DNA of 64,000 bases. Source: Pedobacter panaciterrae. Lineage in GTDB: Bacteria; Bacteroidota; Bacteroidia; Sphingobacteriales; Sphingobacteriaceae. How positions within the stretch are numbered: position 1 is the stretch's first letter; every line of letters starts with the position of its first letter. Positions 52,845 through 61,761 of this stretch are shown here, piece after piece. A model generated the notes under the pieces. The model ran no database searches, was not told the origin of the DNA, and saw only the letters and a list, made by a program, of their open reading frames with translations. Both the position numbers and the translations under genes were made by a program. The DNA lies in assembly GCF_013204795.1 (NCBI RefSeq), contig NZ_JABMKW010000020.1:1488001-1552000 (forward strand), written 5' to 3'.

Positions 52845-53669
52845 TCACCATCCCTTAATTGCACCACCTTTGAATTCTATTTCGGCTGCCTGTGCTACTT
52901 CCGCAGATTGATATGCCTTTACAAAGTTTTTGATTTCTGCTCTGTCCTGATCCCCTTCCCTGGTGACAATGATATTTACGTAAGGTGACTTTTTATCTTC
53001 TACAAAGATTCCGTCACGCTCTGCAACTAAACCTACAGGTGTAGCAAAAGTATTGTTAATGATAGCTACAGTTACATTTTGATCGTCTAAAGCCCTTGGC
53101 AACTGAGGAGCTTCAAGTTCAACTATTTTAAGTTGTTTTGGATTTCCTACAATATCATTTACAGTAGGTAATAAGCCCACTCCATCTTTCAGCTTCAATA
53201 GGCTCGCTTTTTGCAACAACAACAATGCCCTGCCGCCGTTGGTAGGATCATTGGGTATAATAATGGTGCTACCGTCTTTAAGCTCTTCAATTTTTTTAAT
53301 CTTTTTCGAATAACCCGCTAATGGATAAACAAATGTATTACCAACAATTGCAAAGTTATAACCCCGCTGCTTGGCCTGTACATCTAAATAAGGTTTATTT
53401 TGAAATGCATTCGCATCAATATCTCCCTGATGAAGCGCTTCGTTGGGCATCACATAATCATTAAATTGTACCAGCTCTACGTCTAATCCGTATTTTTCTT
53501 TAGCTACCTTTTGAGCAACCTGAGCTATTGTATATTCCGGGCCCGATTCAACTCCAACTTTAATGTGATTGGGAGTGTTCTTTTTAGAATTGCCTCCGCA
53601 GCCGAATAAACCAACAGAAGCTATAATTGTAACTATTGCAAGGGCTTTAATTTCTATTTTCATACGCAT
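52845..53669 (-). CDS. metQ: MetQ-type methionine-binding lipoprotein
   Basis: 274 residues, lipoprotein signal with L-F-G-C, Cys24 lipidated. NlpA/MetQ family blocks: V-G-V-E-S-G-P-E-Y, F-N-D-Y-V-M-P-N-E-A-L, D-I-D-A-N-A-F-Q-N-K-P-Y-L, and I-P-N-D-P-T-N-G-G-R-A-L-L-L-L. It delivers D- or L-methionine to the MetNI transporter. Last gene of the metN-metI-metQ operon, 10 bases after metI. Confidence 0.93.
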   Translation of the reverse strand: MRMKIEIKALAIVTIIASVGLFGCGGNSKKNTPNHIKVGVESGPEYTIAQVAQKVAKEKYGLDVELVQFNDYVMPNEALHQGDIDANAFQNKPYLDVQAKQRGYNFAIVGNTFVYPLAGYSKKIKKIEELKDGSTIIIPNDPTNGGRALLLLQKASLLKLKDGVGLLPTVNDIVGNPKQLKIVELEAPQLPRALDDQNVTVAIINNTFATPVGLVAERDGIFVEDKKSPYVNIIVTREGDQDRAEIKNFVKAYQSAEVAQAAEIEFKGGAIKGW

Positions 53670-53679
53670 TTTTAATAAG

Positions 53680-54336
53680 TTATTTTCTATGATCTACTTT
53701 TTTGGCTATAAAATCGCCAGTAAACTGTATAAAGAATACAAGGGCTACAAGTGAAACGAGTACCGTATTCATTACAGTTACATCGTATCCTACATATCCA
53801 TACTGATACCCTATCTGGCCTAGTCCACCTGCACCTACAGCTCCTCCCATTGCAGAATAACCGACAAGAGTGATTAAAGTAATTGAAGCGGTATTGATTA
53901 AAGATGGAAGCGCTTCTGGAAGCAGGACCTTGTAAACAATTTGAAATGGTGTTGCTCCCATTGCCCTTGCGGCCTCTACCAAACCATGAGGAACCTCGAT
54001 CAGGCTATTTTCTACCATGCGGGCAATAAATGGTGCCGCACCAATACTCAAGGGAACCAATGCAGCTTCCACGCCAATAGAGGTACCAACAAGCATCCTT
54101 GTAAAGGGTATCATCCAAACAATTAGTATAATGAAAGGAATAGATCTAAAGATGTTAACAATAACCGACACCGTATTATTAAGTCCTCTGTTCTCTAACA
54201 CTTGTCCCTTGCGGGTCATAAACAACAGTACACCTGTTGGCAAGCCAATAACAAATCCAAAAAAACCGGACACAAAAGTCATGATGATTGTTTCCCAGGC
54301 TCCTTTAAAAAGAAGTAAAATCATTGACTCAGACAT
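53680..54336 (-). CDS. metI: MetI methionine ABC transporter permease
   Basis: 218 residues, five membrane spans. The EAA loop E-A-A-R-A-M-G-A-T-P-F-Q-I-V docks to the ATPase. Family blocks include N-I-F-R-S-I-P-F-I-I-L and G-A-V-G-A-G-G-L-G-Q-I-G-Y. The start overlaps the metN end by eight bases. Confidence 0.94.
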   Translation of the reverse strand: MSESMILLLFKGAWETIIMTFVSGFFGFVIGLPTGVLLFMTRKGQVLENRGLNNTVSVIVNIFRSIPFIILIVWMIPFTRMLVGTSIGVEAALVPLSIGAAPFIARMVENSLIEVPHGLVEAARAMGATPFQIVYKVLLPEALPSLINTASITLITLVGYSAMGGAVGAGGLGQIGYQYGYVGYDVTVMNTVLVSLVALVFFIQFTGDFIAKKVDHRK

Positions 54337-55360
54337 ATCCCAATACCTCCACTCTTATCTGTTTTTGATTATAAAATTCTATTGCCTTTTGGTGGTTCTC
54401 TTCAGTACCCGAAACCTCAATTACCATTGCACCAAATTTAACCCCACCGGCATATTCAATTTGCGCATAAATAATGTTATTGTCTAGCTGAAATAAGCGA
54501 CTTACTTCAGACAATACAGGATCATCGGCAGATTGCCCTGTAAATTCCAATTTTAACAGTGGTTTTTTCTCTGCTTCTTTATTACTGCTTAACCTTTCCA
54601 AATATTCTAACGGGATATTGATTTTTAAAGAAGAGGCTATAAACTCCTTAGTAACATCCATTTGGGGATGCGCAAAAATCTCACTGACAGACCCTTGCTC
54701 AATAAGTTCTCCCCCGCTAATTACAGCAACCTGATCACAGATGTTTTTTACAACATCCATTTCATGTGTGATCAGTAAAATGGTAATATTCAGGCGTTTG
54801 TTAATATCTTTTAATAAGTTGAGGATAGATTTTGTTGTGGCGGGATCAAGCGCACTGGTAGCCTCATCGCACAAAAGCACTTTAGGGTTACTGGCCAAAG
54901 TACGGGCAATTGCTACGCGTTGCTTTTGTCCACCGGAGAGATTTGCCGGGTAATCATTATGTTTCTCTTCCAGCCCAACCAGTGCAAGCAGCTCAGCTAC
55001 TCTATTACTGATCTCCTGCTTAGGCATTTTATCCAACTCCAGCGGGAAAGCTATATTCTCTGAAACAGTTCTGGAAGACAAAAGATTAAAATGTTGAAAG
55101 ATCATTCCAATTTGTCTTCTCTCTTTAGCCAGATCTGCTGGGGATAAGTCCATCAGATTTTGTCCATCAACAATTACTTCTCCTGAAGTTGGTCTCTCCA
55201 ATAAATTAACGCAACGGATTAATGTACTCTTACCAGCTCCTGAAGCCCCAATTACACCGAATATCTTTCCCTTAGGAACTTTTAGTGACACCTTTGACAG
55301 GGCAATAATTTCCCTGTTTTTCTGATGAAACTTTTTAGTTATATTTTTTAATTCAATCAT
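54329..55360 (-). CDS. metN: MetN methionine ABC transporter ATPase with NIL domain
   Basis: 343 residues. Walker A G-A-S-G-A-G-K-S-T at 38-46, signature L-S-G-G-Q-K-Q-R-V, Walker B V-L-L-C-D-E-A-T-S-A-L-D-P, then a C-terminal NIL regulatory domain (about 265-343) that binds methionine and inhibits transport. First gene of the operon. Confidence 0.95.
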   Translation of the reverse strand: MIELKNITKKFHQKNREIIALSKVSLKVPKGKIFGVIGASGAGKSTLIRCVNLLERPTSGEVIVDGQNLMDLSPADLAKERRQIGMIFQHFNLLSSRTVSENIAFPLELDKMPKQEISNRVAELLALVGLEEKHNDYPANLSGGQKQRVAIARTLASNPKVLLCDEATSALDPATTKSILNLLKDINKRLNITILLITHEMDVVKNICDQVAVISGGELIEQGSVSEIFAHPQMDVTKEFIASSLKINIPLEYLERLSSNKEAEKKPLLKLEFTGQSADDPVLSEVSRLFQLDNNIIYAQIEYAGGVKFGAMVIEVSGTEENHQKAIEFYNQKQIRVEVLGYV

Positions 55361-55412
55361 TAAACTTATTGCAGTTTTGGACTTAGCTATGTATATAAAA
55401 CTAAGTTCGCTG

Positions 55413-55420
55413 CAAAAGTA
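55413..55420 (-). promoter_or_regulatory. -7 element of the met operon
   Basis: Minus-strand TACTTTTG, a full TAnnTTTG match, 52 bases before metN. A six-base inverted repeat AGTCTA / TAGACT (55436-55456) lies just upstream where a regulator could bind. I see no SAM riboswitch fold in the leader. Confidence 0.5.
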
Positions 55421-55478
55421 AGAATAATCATTAATAGTCTAGTGTATTAATAGACTTTTACATCTAACACACATTTAT

Positions 55479-56393
55479 TTAACTAAAAGCCTCTTCTATA
55501 AGTTCTTTATTTATCATTGCGCCTGCTTTTGTACCCGCTGCCGTTGCAGCAGATACTGCACGAAACATTGTGGTATTATCTCCTGCAGCATAAATTCCGG
55601 AGATTGTTGTTCTCTGAAAATCATCAACGCTAATAAAGCCTTGTTCATTGATGTTGCACCCAAGTTGCTCAGGCAATGTTGAGTGTTGGTTAAATCCCAC
55701 TTTGGCAAAAACCGCTGATAACTTTTGTTTGCTTCCATCTTTAAAAACAACATTTGTAATATAGCCCTGATTGTGTTCAATTTCTACAATCTCTTTTTCT
55801 ATAATTTCAATACCGTGATGTTTAATCCTCTCTGTTTGTTCCAGACTAAGAGTAGATTGTCCATTTGTAAGCAAAACCAGGTTTTTACTCCAATTATAAA
55901 TTAGCCTGGAGAATTCAAAGCCCAAATCACCATTGGCAATAACACCCATTGGTTGATGTTTTACTTCATAACCATGACAATATGGACAATGCAGAACAGA
56001 AATACCCCAACATTCTGCAAATCCTTTTATATCAAGCATCTGATCACTAATACCGGTAGCAAAGAGTAATTTGCTTGCAGCAAATGATTCTCCGCTTTGT
56101 GTACTTATCATAAAATCATCTTCTGCTTTTGCGGCCCCAATTGCAAAATCTTCATGAATAGTTACTGTGCTATACTTTAAAACCTGATCTTTCGCTGCAG
56201 CGGCTATTTGTTCAGGAGGCAGTCCATCCTGAGTAATGAAATTATGTGAATGAGGGGTTTGCTTATTGCATGGTTTTCCGCTATCTATAATTAAAACCTT
56301 TTTTAGCGAACGTCCGAGTGCCATAGCAGCTGAAAGTCCGGCATAACTTCCCCCGATTATGATTACATCAAATCTTTTAGAGTCTTCCATCAT
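55479..56393 (-). CDS. Thioredoxin-reductase-like FAD/NAD(P) oxidoreductase
   Basis: 304 residues. FAD-binding G-G-S-Y-A-G at 14-19, redox pair C136-P-Y-C139 in the thioredoxin-reductase position followed by H-G-Y-E, second nucleotide fold around 150, and the C-terminal A-A-G-D-N-T. Members of this subgroup reduce small thiols or use other partners; no thioredoxin gene is adjacent. It follows nothing obvious and is separated from metN by 118 bases. Confidence 0.87.
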   Translation of the reverse strand: MMEDSKRFDVIIIGGSYAGLSAAMALGRSLKKVLIIDSGKPCNKQTPHSHNFITQDGLPPEQIAAAAKDQVLKYSTVTIHEDFAIGAAKAEDDFMISTQSGESFAASKLLFATGISDQMLDIKGFAECWGISVLHCPYCHGYEVKHQPMGVIANGDLGFEFSRLIYNWSKNLVLLTNGQSTLSLEQTERIKHHGIEIIEKEIVEIEHNQGYITNVVFKDGSKQKLSAVFAKVGFNQHSTLPEQLGCNINEQGFISVDDFQRTTISGIYAAGDNTTMFRAVSAATAAGTKAGAMINKELIEEAFS

Positions 56394-56516
56394 TGTTTAT
56401 TTATGTATAAAAAACTGTATTGCTTTTATAGCAACAAAACTAAATACAATAATCAACAATGCAACATAGTTGCAAATAAAGTCTGTTAACGGAATCTCAT
56501 TTTTTGCAAACAGGTG

Positions 56517-57536
56517 TTAGTTTGATGAGCTTTTCCTCAAAGCCTTACTTCCGAAGATGTTATATCGGATAGCAAAAGCTTGCTGGCTATCAATTACCCC
56601 ATCAAGGAAGTGAAAGGATAAAGTAAACTTACCTTCAATTCCTTTATATATTTTTGGTCGCCAGCTCAGATCCAACCTATTATATGTTTTGGCCGTATAG
56701 AATTGGTCTCCATCCATGATGTGATGGCCGTCGCCTTTATAGAATGAATTGGTAACACCAAATCTGTGGTACTCTGCAGCCATTTCCAATAACAATCCTT
56801 TTGGTGTTTTCCAGCCTCCCACACTACGCTCACGCTCAAATGACATCAAACCACCTGTATTAAAAGTTAATGAGTCTAAAAATGTCCTGCCACTAAGATC
56901 TAAACCCACTTTAACTGCGAGTGCTCCGTTGTCTTCGATATGGTCACCCGGAATATCTATCGCAGGGCCTGCGTTATGTAGCATCATCGCATAATGAGAA
57001 ACAAAGAACATGTCTTTTTTATAACGACCTGATAATCCGAATATAAAATTCTCCCTGTCGGTTGCTGTCTGACGGCTTGTCCAATCGATAAATAATAACT
57101 GTTTCCAATTTTCATTTTCATATTTAAGTAACATACCTTCCACATTTGGTCGGTAATAACCTAGCGTATCATTTAAAACAGCTCTTGGGAAATCAGAAAG
57201 CAAATCTCGTCTTGGAAACATTCCCATATAAAAATTCCAGTTTTGTTGCGTAAACTGATAATAAACAACAGGATCTATTTTATTGGTAAATTTAGGCGAA
57301 CCAAATTCATGCAATGCATTAAACCCAACTCTAATCCGGTGGGTACTATCAAGTAATAATCCCAGTTCAGGAGAAAATCTTAATCCGAATATAGTTTGAG
57401 AAAATCGATTAGATCTGGCATACTCCCTATTATCTGCAAAAGTGTGAATATTGAGGTTACCTTCGATTTCCTGAGAATAAATTTTTGTTACAGCAGAGGA
57501 CAATAGAATAATAGTTAACAGAATTTTAATTCTCAT
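56517..57536 (-). CDS. Outer-membrane beta-barrel candidate
   Basis: 339 residues with a signal peptide (1-21, ending I-Y-S). The mature chain is rich in amphipathic strands with aromatic girdles (Y-Y-Q-F-T-Q-Q-N-W-N-F-Y-M-G-M-F-P-R, A-A-E-Y-H-R-F-G-V). The last strand ends A-I-R-Y-N-I-F, followed by a short basic tail. No known porin family recognised. Divergent from the SAM-hydrolase gene. Confidence 0.6.
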   Translation of the reverse strand: MRIKILLTIILLSSAVTKIYSQEIEGNLNIHTFADNREYARSNRFSQTIFGLRFSPELGLLLDSTHRIRVGFNALHEFGSPKFTNKIDPVVYYQFTQQNWNFYMGMFPRRDLLSDFPRAVLNDTLGYYRPNVEGMLLKYENENWKQLLFIDWTSRQTATDRENFIFGLSGRYKKDMFFVSHYAMMLHNAGPAIDIPGDHIEDNGALAVKVGLDLSGRTFLDSLTFNTGGLMSFERERSVGGWKTPKGLLLEMAAEYHRFGVTNSFYKGDGHHIMDGDQFYTAKTYNRLDLSWRPKIYKGIEGKFTLSFHFLDGVIDSQQAFAIRYNIFGSKALRKSSSN

Positions 57537-57570
57537 ATATTTAAGATGTGCTTTTAAGGTTTGATTTACC

Positions 57571-57616
57571 GTGTTATTATCAATAGTATGGTCTAATATC
57601 TTTGTTTCAATAACAC
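57571..57616. promoter_or_regulatory. Inverted repeat bracketing a -7 box
   Basis: GTGTTATT (57571-57578) and AATAACAC (57609-57616) form a perfect eight-base inverted repeat 30 bases apart. Between them TATCTTTG (57597-57604), a full -7 match, points towards the SAM-hydrolase gene. Confidence 0.4.
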
Positions 57617-57692
57617 AGGCAAATATTAGATAAAATAGTCTTATTTTAAAACTTAATAAATGTTAGTTTGTAAAATTTAATTGTTAAGTCCC

Positions 57693-58604
57693 ATGACCAT
57701 AAATCAATTGCGTTTAATCGTCTCTCTTTTGATGTTTATGATCTCAAATGTAGGTCTGTCACAAAACAAAATTGTTGTGTTTCAATCAGATTTTGGCTTA
57801 AAGGATGGCGCCGTTTCAGCTATGAAAGGAGTTGCAATGGGCGTATCTTCTGAACTTAAGCTTTACGACATCACACACGAAATTCCTGCATATAATATCT
57901 GGGAAGCTTCTTATAGGCTCATGCAAACTGTACCTTACTATCCCAAAGGAACAGTTTTTGTTTCTGTTGTAGACCCCGGAGTTGGTACTGAAAGAAAATC
58001 GGTAGTATTAAAAACCAATACCGGTCAGTTTATAGTTACCCCTGATAATGGAACTTTAACATTAACGGCAGAGCAACTAGGGATTGAAGAGATAAGGGAA
58101 ATTGATGAAGCGGTTAACAGACGAAAAGATTCAGGCAAATCTTACACTTTTCATGGAAGAGATGTATATGCATATACTGCAGCCCGATTGGCATCAGGCT
58201 TGATCTCTTTTAATGAAGTCGGAAAAGTATTGCCCAAAGAGGTTCTAAGCATTCCTTATCAGAAAGCAATTATCATTGGCAAAACGCTTAAGGGCAACAT
58301 TCCAATATTAGATGTACAATACGGCAATATATGGACCAACATAGATGCTGAACTTGTAAAAAAGTTCAATTTAAAATACGGTGACCTCTTAAAAATTTCA
58401 ATTTTCCATAACGACAAAAAAGTGTATGAAACTGAGGCACCATATAGCGAGACCTTTGGTAATGTACCAAAGGGCAAACCATTATGCTACCTCAATAGTT
58501 TACTGCAACTTTCAATTGCCTTAAATCAAGATAGCTTTGCCACCGTACACAACATACAAAGTGGAAGCGATTGGAATGTAGAAGTAACTAAGTTAGACTT
58601 CTGA
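57693..58604 (+). CDS. Exported SAM hydroxide adenosyltransferase (DUF62) protein
   Basis: 303 residues from ATG 57693, with a signal peptide (M-I-S-N-V-G-L-S, cleavage near 22). The DUF62 fold starts V-V-F-Q-S-D-F-G-L-K-D-G. The family triad is intact: Asp94 in V-V-D-P-G-V-G, Arg101, and His154 in F-H-G-R-D. Such enzymes split SAM into adenosine and methionine using water; halogenase activity is not expected because the hydrolase-type triad is complete. A periplasmic location for a SAM hydrolase is surprising. Convergent overlap of 12 bases with the MFS gene. Confidence 0.85.
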   Translation: MTINQLRLIVSLLMFMISNVGLSQNKIVVFQSDFGLKDGAVSAMKGVAMGVSSELKLYDITHEIPAYNIWEASYRLMQTVPYYPKGTVFVSVVDPGVGTERKSVVLKTNTGQFIVTPDNGTLTLTAEQLGIEEIREIDEAVNRRKDSGKSYTFHGRDVYAYTAARLASGLISFNEVGKVLPKEVLSIPYQKAIIIGKTLKGNIPILDVQYGNIWTNIDAELVKKFNLKYGDLLKISIFHNDKKVYETEAPYSETFGNVPKGKPLCYLNSLLQLSIALNQDSFATVHNIQSGSDWNVEVTKLDF

Positions 58605-59879
58605 CAATTGAAGTTCTTCTTTCGGGATATCCTGAATCACATCAGCCTGTTTCTTTTTTACCATAACACTTACCCTGTAAACGAAAATACAGCAAACAGC
58701 AATAATCACTGAAACAACGATGCCTAAGATGCCATAATTTTCAAGCGGGCTTGTACTACTTTTTTGGGTAACTATAAGCCCTGCACACAAAGCGGCGATA
58801 CCTCCCGCCATTTGCTGAAGCGAAGCGTTAACACTCATAAAAGCCCCCCTATCTTTCATATCTGGGATACTCATTGTAAGGGTAGTTGCAGGAATCATCC
58901 TACTCATTATCCCCATAAACAGTACCATATTGACTAATACAACTTGCCAAAGTGGTATAGGTACCAGATTTGTATAAATTAGTATCATTATTACTGCCAG
59001 GGCGGAACCCGCGCTAAACAACATAAATTTATCAATTTTATCGCTTAACTTCCCTATTAATGGCATTATTATAATTGATGCAATACCGGTAAACATAAAT
59101 ACCATAGGCAATTGCTGAGGAGTTATATTTATGTTATTAATCAGATAAGCGCTACTAAAAGGCATAAGCATAAAACCTCCAACGCTTAAAAAGGCTGTAG
59201 CGATAAAACCTGTTTGATAAGATTTATTTGAAACTGCATGCCATAAATGCAAAAAGGCACTTTTATCTGATTGTAGAGCAAGGTGCTTATCTATAGGTTT
59301 AACCTTTATTACAATGGTTATAGCTATTAGTACTGCCAGACCAACGATCATTAAAAAGGAAGAATGCCAGCCCCATAAGTTCGCAAAATAAAGGCCGATT
59401 GGAATACCCAGTACCTGACTGGCAGCAAATGCCATTTGCACAAATCCCATCACCCTGCCACGCTGGTTTACCTCAAATAGATCGGTCATGATGGTCATTG
59501 AAATGGCGCCAATAACACCTCCAAATAATCCTGTTATTATTCTGGCACCTAACAACATCCAATATGTTGTTGCTAAGGCACAGCATAGGGTACCAACAAT
59601 AAATCCTGCGTAGAAAAACAGTAGTATTTTTTTACGATCGAATTTATCTGCAAAACCAGCAGCAAGTATCCCTGATGCACCCGCACTAAATGCATAAGAA
59701 GATACCACAACTCCAAAACCTTTTGGAGTAATTGAAAGCGATTTCATTAAGTAATCGCCCAAAGGCGCGAGAACCATAAAATCAAGCACTATTGTAAATT
59801 GAAGTAAAGCCAACAAGGCTATTACCAACTTTTGATAGTTGCTAAACGGTAAAATTATATTAGTTGACGATTGTTTCAT
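58593..59879 (-). CDS. MFS efflux transporter
   Basis: 428 residues, 12 predicted spans. MFS motif A between spans 2 and 3 reads A-G-F-A-D-K-F-D-R-K-K, and a later G-K-L-S-D-K-I-D sits at the matching place in the second half. Probably drug or metabolite export. It is last in a TetR-small protein-MFS operon, so repressed by the TetR. Confidence 0.87.
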   Translation of the reverse strand: MKQSSTNIILPFSNYQKLVIALLALLQFTIVLDFMVLAPLGDYLMKSLSITPKGFGVVVSSYAFSAGASGILAAGFADKFDRKKILLFFYAGFIVGTLCCALATTYWMLLGARIITGLFGGVIGAISMTIMTDLFEVNQRGRVMGFVQMAFAASQVLGIPIGLYFANLWGWHSSFLMIVGLAVLIAITIVIKVKPIDKHLALQSDKSAFLHLWHAVSNKSYQTGFIATAFLSVGGFMLMPFSSAYLINNINITPQQLPMVFMFTGIASIIIMPLIGKLSDKIDKFMLFSAGSALAVIMILIYTNLVPIPLWQVVLVNMVLFMGIMSRMIPATTLTMSIPDMKDRGAFMSVNASLQQMAGGIAALCAGLIVTQKSSTSPLENYGILGIVVSVIIAVCCIFVYRVSVMVKKKQADVIQDIPKEELQLSEV

Positions 59880-59892
59880 GAGTTTTCTTTTA

Positions 59893-60117
59893 TTAGGTCA
59901 ATTCTTCACACTGATATCCATTTTTTGAAACCAGTTGAATTACATCATCCAGCTTCAAAATTGGGGATACGATACGCAGCACACAATCAACATCTTGTTG
60001 ATCTACGGTCCATTGTTCTATTTTATGTTTTTCCATTACTTTAGCTATGAGCATTTTGTCATCAGCAGTTTGAATGTTTGTTTTAAAAAGCAGAATATCT
60101 TTAAAATCTGGTTCCAT
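59893..60117 (-). CDS. Small ferredoxin-fold-like protein without metal Cys
   Basis: 74 residues. The beta-alpha-beta-beta-alpha-beta pattern and length resemble heavy-metal-associated domains, but the metal-binding C-x2-C is missing (F-K-T-N-I-Q-T-A-D-D replaces it). One Cys is near the middle and one near the end. It lies between tetR and the MFS gene with gaps of 5 and 13 bases. Function unknown; perhaps a helper of the transporter. Confidence 0.6.
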   Translation of the reverse strand: MEPDFKDILLFKTNIQTADDKMLIAKVMEKHKIEQWTVDQQDVDCVLRIVSPILKLDDVIQLVSKNGYQCEELT

Positions 60118-60122
60118 ATGTT

Positions 60123-60713
60123 TTATTTTTTTAGTGCCTTTAGCACTAATTCAAAAGTGCCCCAAAGGGCTTTATCTGTCAGAATGAATGGTTTACCCCC
60201 AATGCTTCTACCATCAAAATGAAATCTGACAAGGTTATACAGCGGGGCAAAAGCTACCGACCAGTAAACCTCCAGCTGCATTGGGTTAATTTCGCCTCTG
60301 TTGATTGCATTGGTCATAAATTTGCCAAGTGTTATCTTGAAATTATTCACGATAGTTCCATAAACCTGCTCCTGATAAGTTGAAGTCCTTAGTTGCTCAA
60401 GAAACTGTGCTGTTATAGGATTTTCAAGCATACACTTTGCTCTATTTTTCCATTGTTGTCTTAGTCCAACTTCAAAAGATACTTCAGGATCGAAATCTTC
60501 AAGCATTATATCACTCATCCGCTCTGCTTCTTCCATTGCTATCTGCAAGATCAAGTCGTCTTTATCTTTATAATAAATGTATAGAGTAGCTACAGATATC
60601 TTGCACTCTTTAGCTAACTTATTCATGGTAAAACCTTCAAAACCTATCTTTACAAGCAACTCCATTGCCTTCTGTTTCACCAACTCTACTTTATTCAGAT
60701 CTCTTGCGCGCAT
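60123..60713 (-). CDS. TetR-family repressor
   Basis: 196 residues from ATG 60713; a TTG 12 bases upstream is the frame's other start. The HTH is F-T-M-N-K-L-A-K-E-C-K-I-S-V-A-T-L-Y-I-Y-Y-K (about 28-49), followed by the usual ligand-binding helices. It should repress its own operon through the 30-bp inverted repeat just upstream. The ligand is probably a substrate of the MFS pump. Confidence 0.9.
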   Translation of the reverse strand: MRARDLNKVELVKQKAMELLVKIGFEGFTMNKLAKECKISVATLYIYYKDKDDLILQIAMEEAERMSDIMLEDFDPEVSFEVGLRQQWKNRAKCMLENPITAQFLEQLRTSTYQEQVYGTIVNNFKITLGKFMTNAINRGEINPMQLEVYWSVAFAPLYNLVRFHFDGRSIGGKPFILTDKALWGTFELVLKALKK

Positions 60714-60734
60714 AATACTTTTCAAATATCATCA

Positions 60735-60742
60735 CAAATATA
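60735..60742 (-). promoter_or_regulatory. -7 element of the tetR operon
   Basis: Minus-strand TATATTTG, full consensus, 22 bases before the ATG and overlapping the operator. Confidence 0.55.
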
Positions 60743-60766
60743 AATGAATATTCATTCATTTATATT
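60737..60766. promoter_or_regulatory. TetR operator
   Basis: Perfect 13-base arms AATATAAATGAAT / ATTCATTTATATT separated by four bases. The site covers the -7 box of the tetR operon, as expected for a self-repressing TetR. Confidence 0.75.
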
Positions 60767-60896
60767 ATATATTAAAAAAATATTTTAGATCGTATTGAAC
60801 AACTAGCTATAAGTCTTGGTTCTATATAAATCGAGAAAAAATTGAACTTATTGGATTTCTTATGTGTTATAGATTAAATCTTTAAATTCTAATACT

Positions 60897-61025
60897 ATGA
60901 AAAGTCCAAAGAATAAAACCGTAAAAGCAGAGATAATAGATCAGAAAAAGCCCAAAGGCCCTGAACCAGAAAATTCAACTTCTGCAAAAGATGCCAAAAA
61001 GGTTAAAACTGAGAAGAAACCTTAA
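60897..61025 (+). CDS. 42-residue lysine-rich small protein
   Basis: A short frame from ATG 60897 to TAA 61025. The product begins M-K-S-P-K-N-K-T-V-K-A-E and ends K-V-K-T-E-K-K-P, with about a third Lys and many Pro/Glu. It is likely disordered. Codon use is like neighbouring genes and the gap would otherwise be empty. Small basic proteins of this kind are common in this group, but no function is known. Followed by an 11-base-arm hairpin. Confidence 0.45.
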   Translation: MKSPKNKTVKAEIIDQKKPKGPEPENSTSAKDAKKVKTEKKP

Positions 61026-61043
61026 ATATCTCTTACAATTCCC

Positions 61044-61071
61044 ATTTCTTACAACCTTATTTGTAAGAAAT
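61044..61071 (+). terminator. Hairpin after the small basic protein
   Basis: Perfect 11-base arms ATTTCTTACAA / TTGTAAGAAAT with a six-base loop, 18 bases after the stop. There is little T-run after it, so it could equally be an operator; TCTTACAA is repeated at 61031. Confidence 0.35.
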
Positions 61072-61155
61072 TTAGTGCAAAGTATTTTAACAATTCGGAA
61101 ACATTTTCAAGTTTTAACTGTAGGTATATTAACTAACCACTTAAATGCTAAAATC

Positions 61156-61728
61156 ATGAAAACTAGAATTTTATTACCAGCTGTATTATGCTGCTTGCTT
61201 AGTTTAAATGCTTGCCGAAATACAGAAAATAGCACAAGCAGTACTTTGGCTGATTCTTCTCTAGAGCAAACAATGACTGATACCACGGCTGTAAACCGCG
61301 GTGAGGGAATGCAGTTCTTTTTAGAGAAAGCGGCTAATGCTGGTAATATGGAGGTAGAGCTTGGTAAAATGGCAACATCAAAAGCCAGTAATGTTAGGGT
61401 TAAAAAGTTTGCTGAAAAAATGGTTAAGGATCATACTAAAACCAACGATAATTTAAAAAAACTGGCCGATAAAAAGAAATTAACAATACCGACCTCTATT
61501 CCTGAGGCCGATCAGAATCATATAAATGAAATGGCAAAACTATCTGGTGCTCAATTTGATAAACACTATATGGATATGATGGTAAAAGATCATATAAAAG
61601 CCCTTGATTTATTCAAATCAGCAACAACTTCTGGAGATATAGATGTAAGAAGGTTTGCCGCCAAAACACTTCGTATGATTGAAGGGCATTATAAACTTGC
61701 CACAGATTTGAGTTTTGACTTAAAATAA
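61156..61728 (+). CDS. DUF4142 lipoprotein
   Basis: 190 residues from ATG 61156, the only start giving a lipoprotein signal (L-L-S-L-N-A-C, Cys20). The mature part is a four-helix DUF4142 domain: A-N-A-G-N-M-E-V-E-L-G-K-M-A, V-K-K-F-A-E-K-M-V-K-D-H, then H-Y-M-D-M-M-V-K-D-H. The paired V/M-K-D-H motifs resemble ferritin-like bundles. Probably periplasmic, function unknown. Followed by a strong shared terminator. Confidence 0.88.
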   Translation: MKTRILLPAVLCCLLSLNACRNTENSTSSTLADSSLEQTMTDTTAVNRGEGMQFFLEKAANAGNMEVELGKMATSKASNVRVKKFAEKMVKDHTKTNDNLKKLADKKKLTIPTSIPEADQNHINEMAKLSGAQFDKHYMDMMVKDHIKALDLFKSATTSGDIDVRRFAAKTLRMIEGHYKLATDLSFDLK

Positions 61729-61761
61729 AAAAGAGGGCTGAAAATTTCAGCCCTCTTTTTT
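61727..61761. terminator. Bidirectional terminator
   Basis: A perfect inverted repeat with 17-base arms (core GAGGGCTGAAA / TTTCAGCCCTC flanked by A and T runs) around one base. It serves the DUF4142 gene and the convergent cytochrome gene; its last bases include the cytochrome stop codon. Confidence 0.92.

Noticed and set aside
55361..55478. SAM riboswitch ahead of metN
   Set aside because: The leader has only short AT-rich hairpins and no recognisable riboswitch core.
57693..58604. Chlorinase or fluorinase
   Set aside because: The full Asp-Arg-His triad marks the SAM hydrolase branch.
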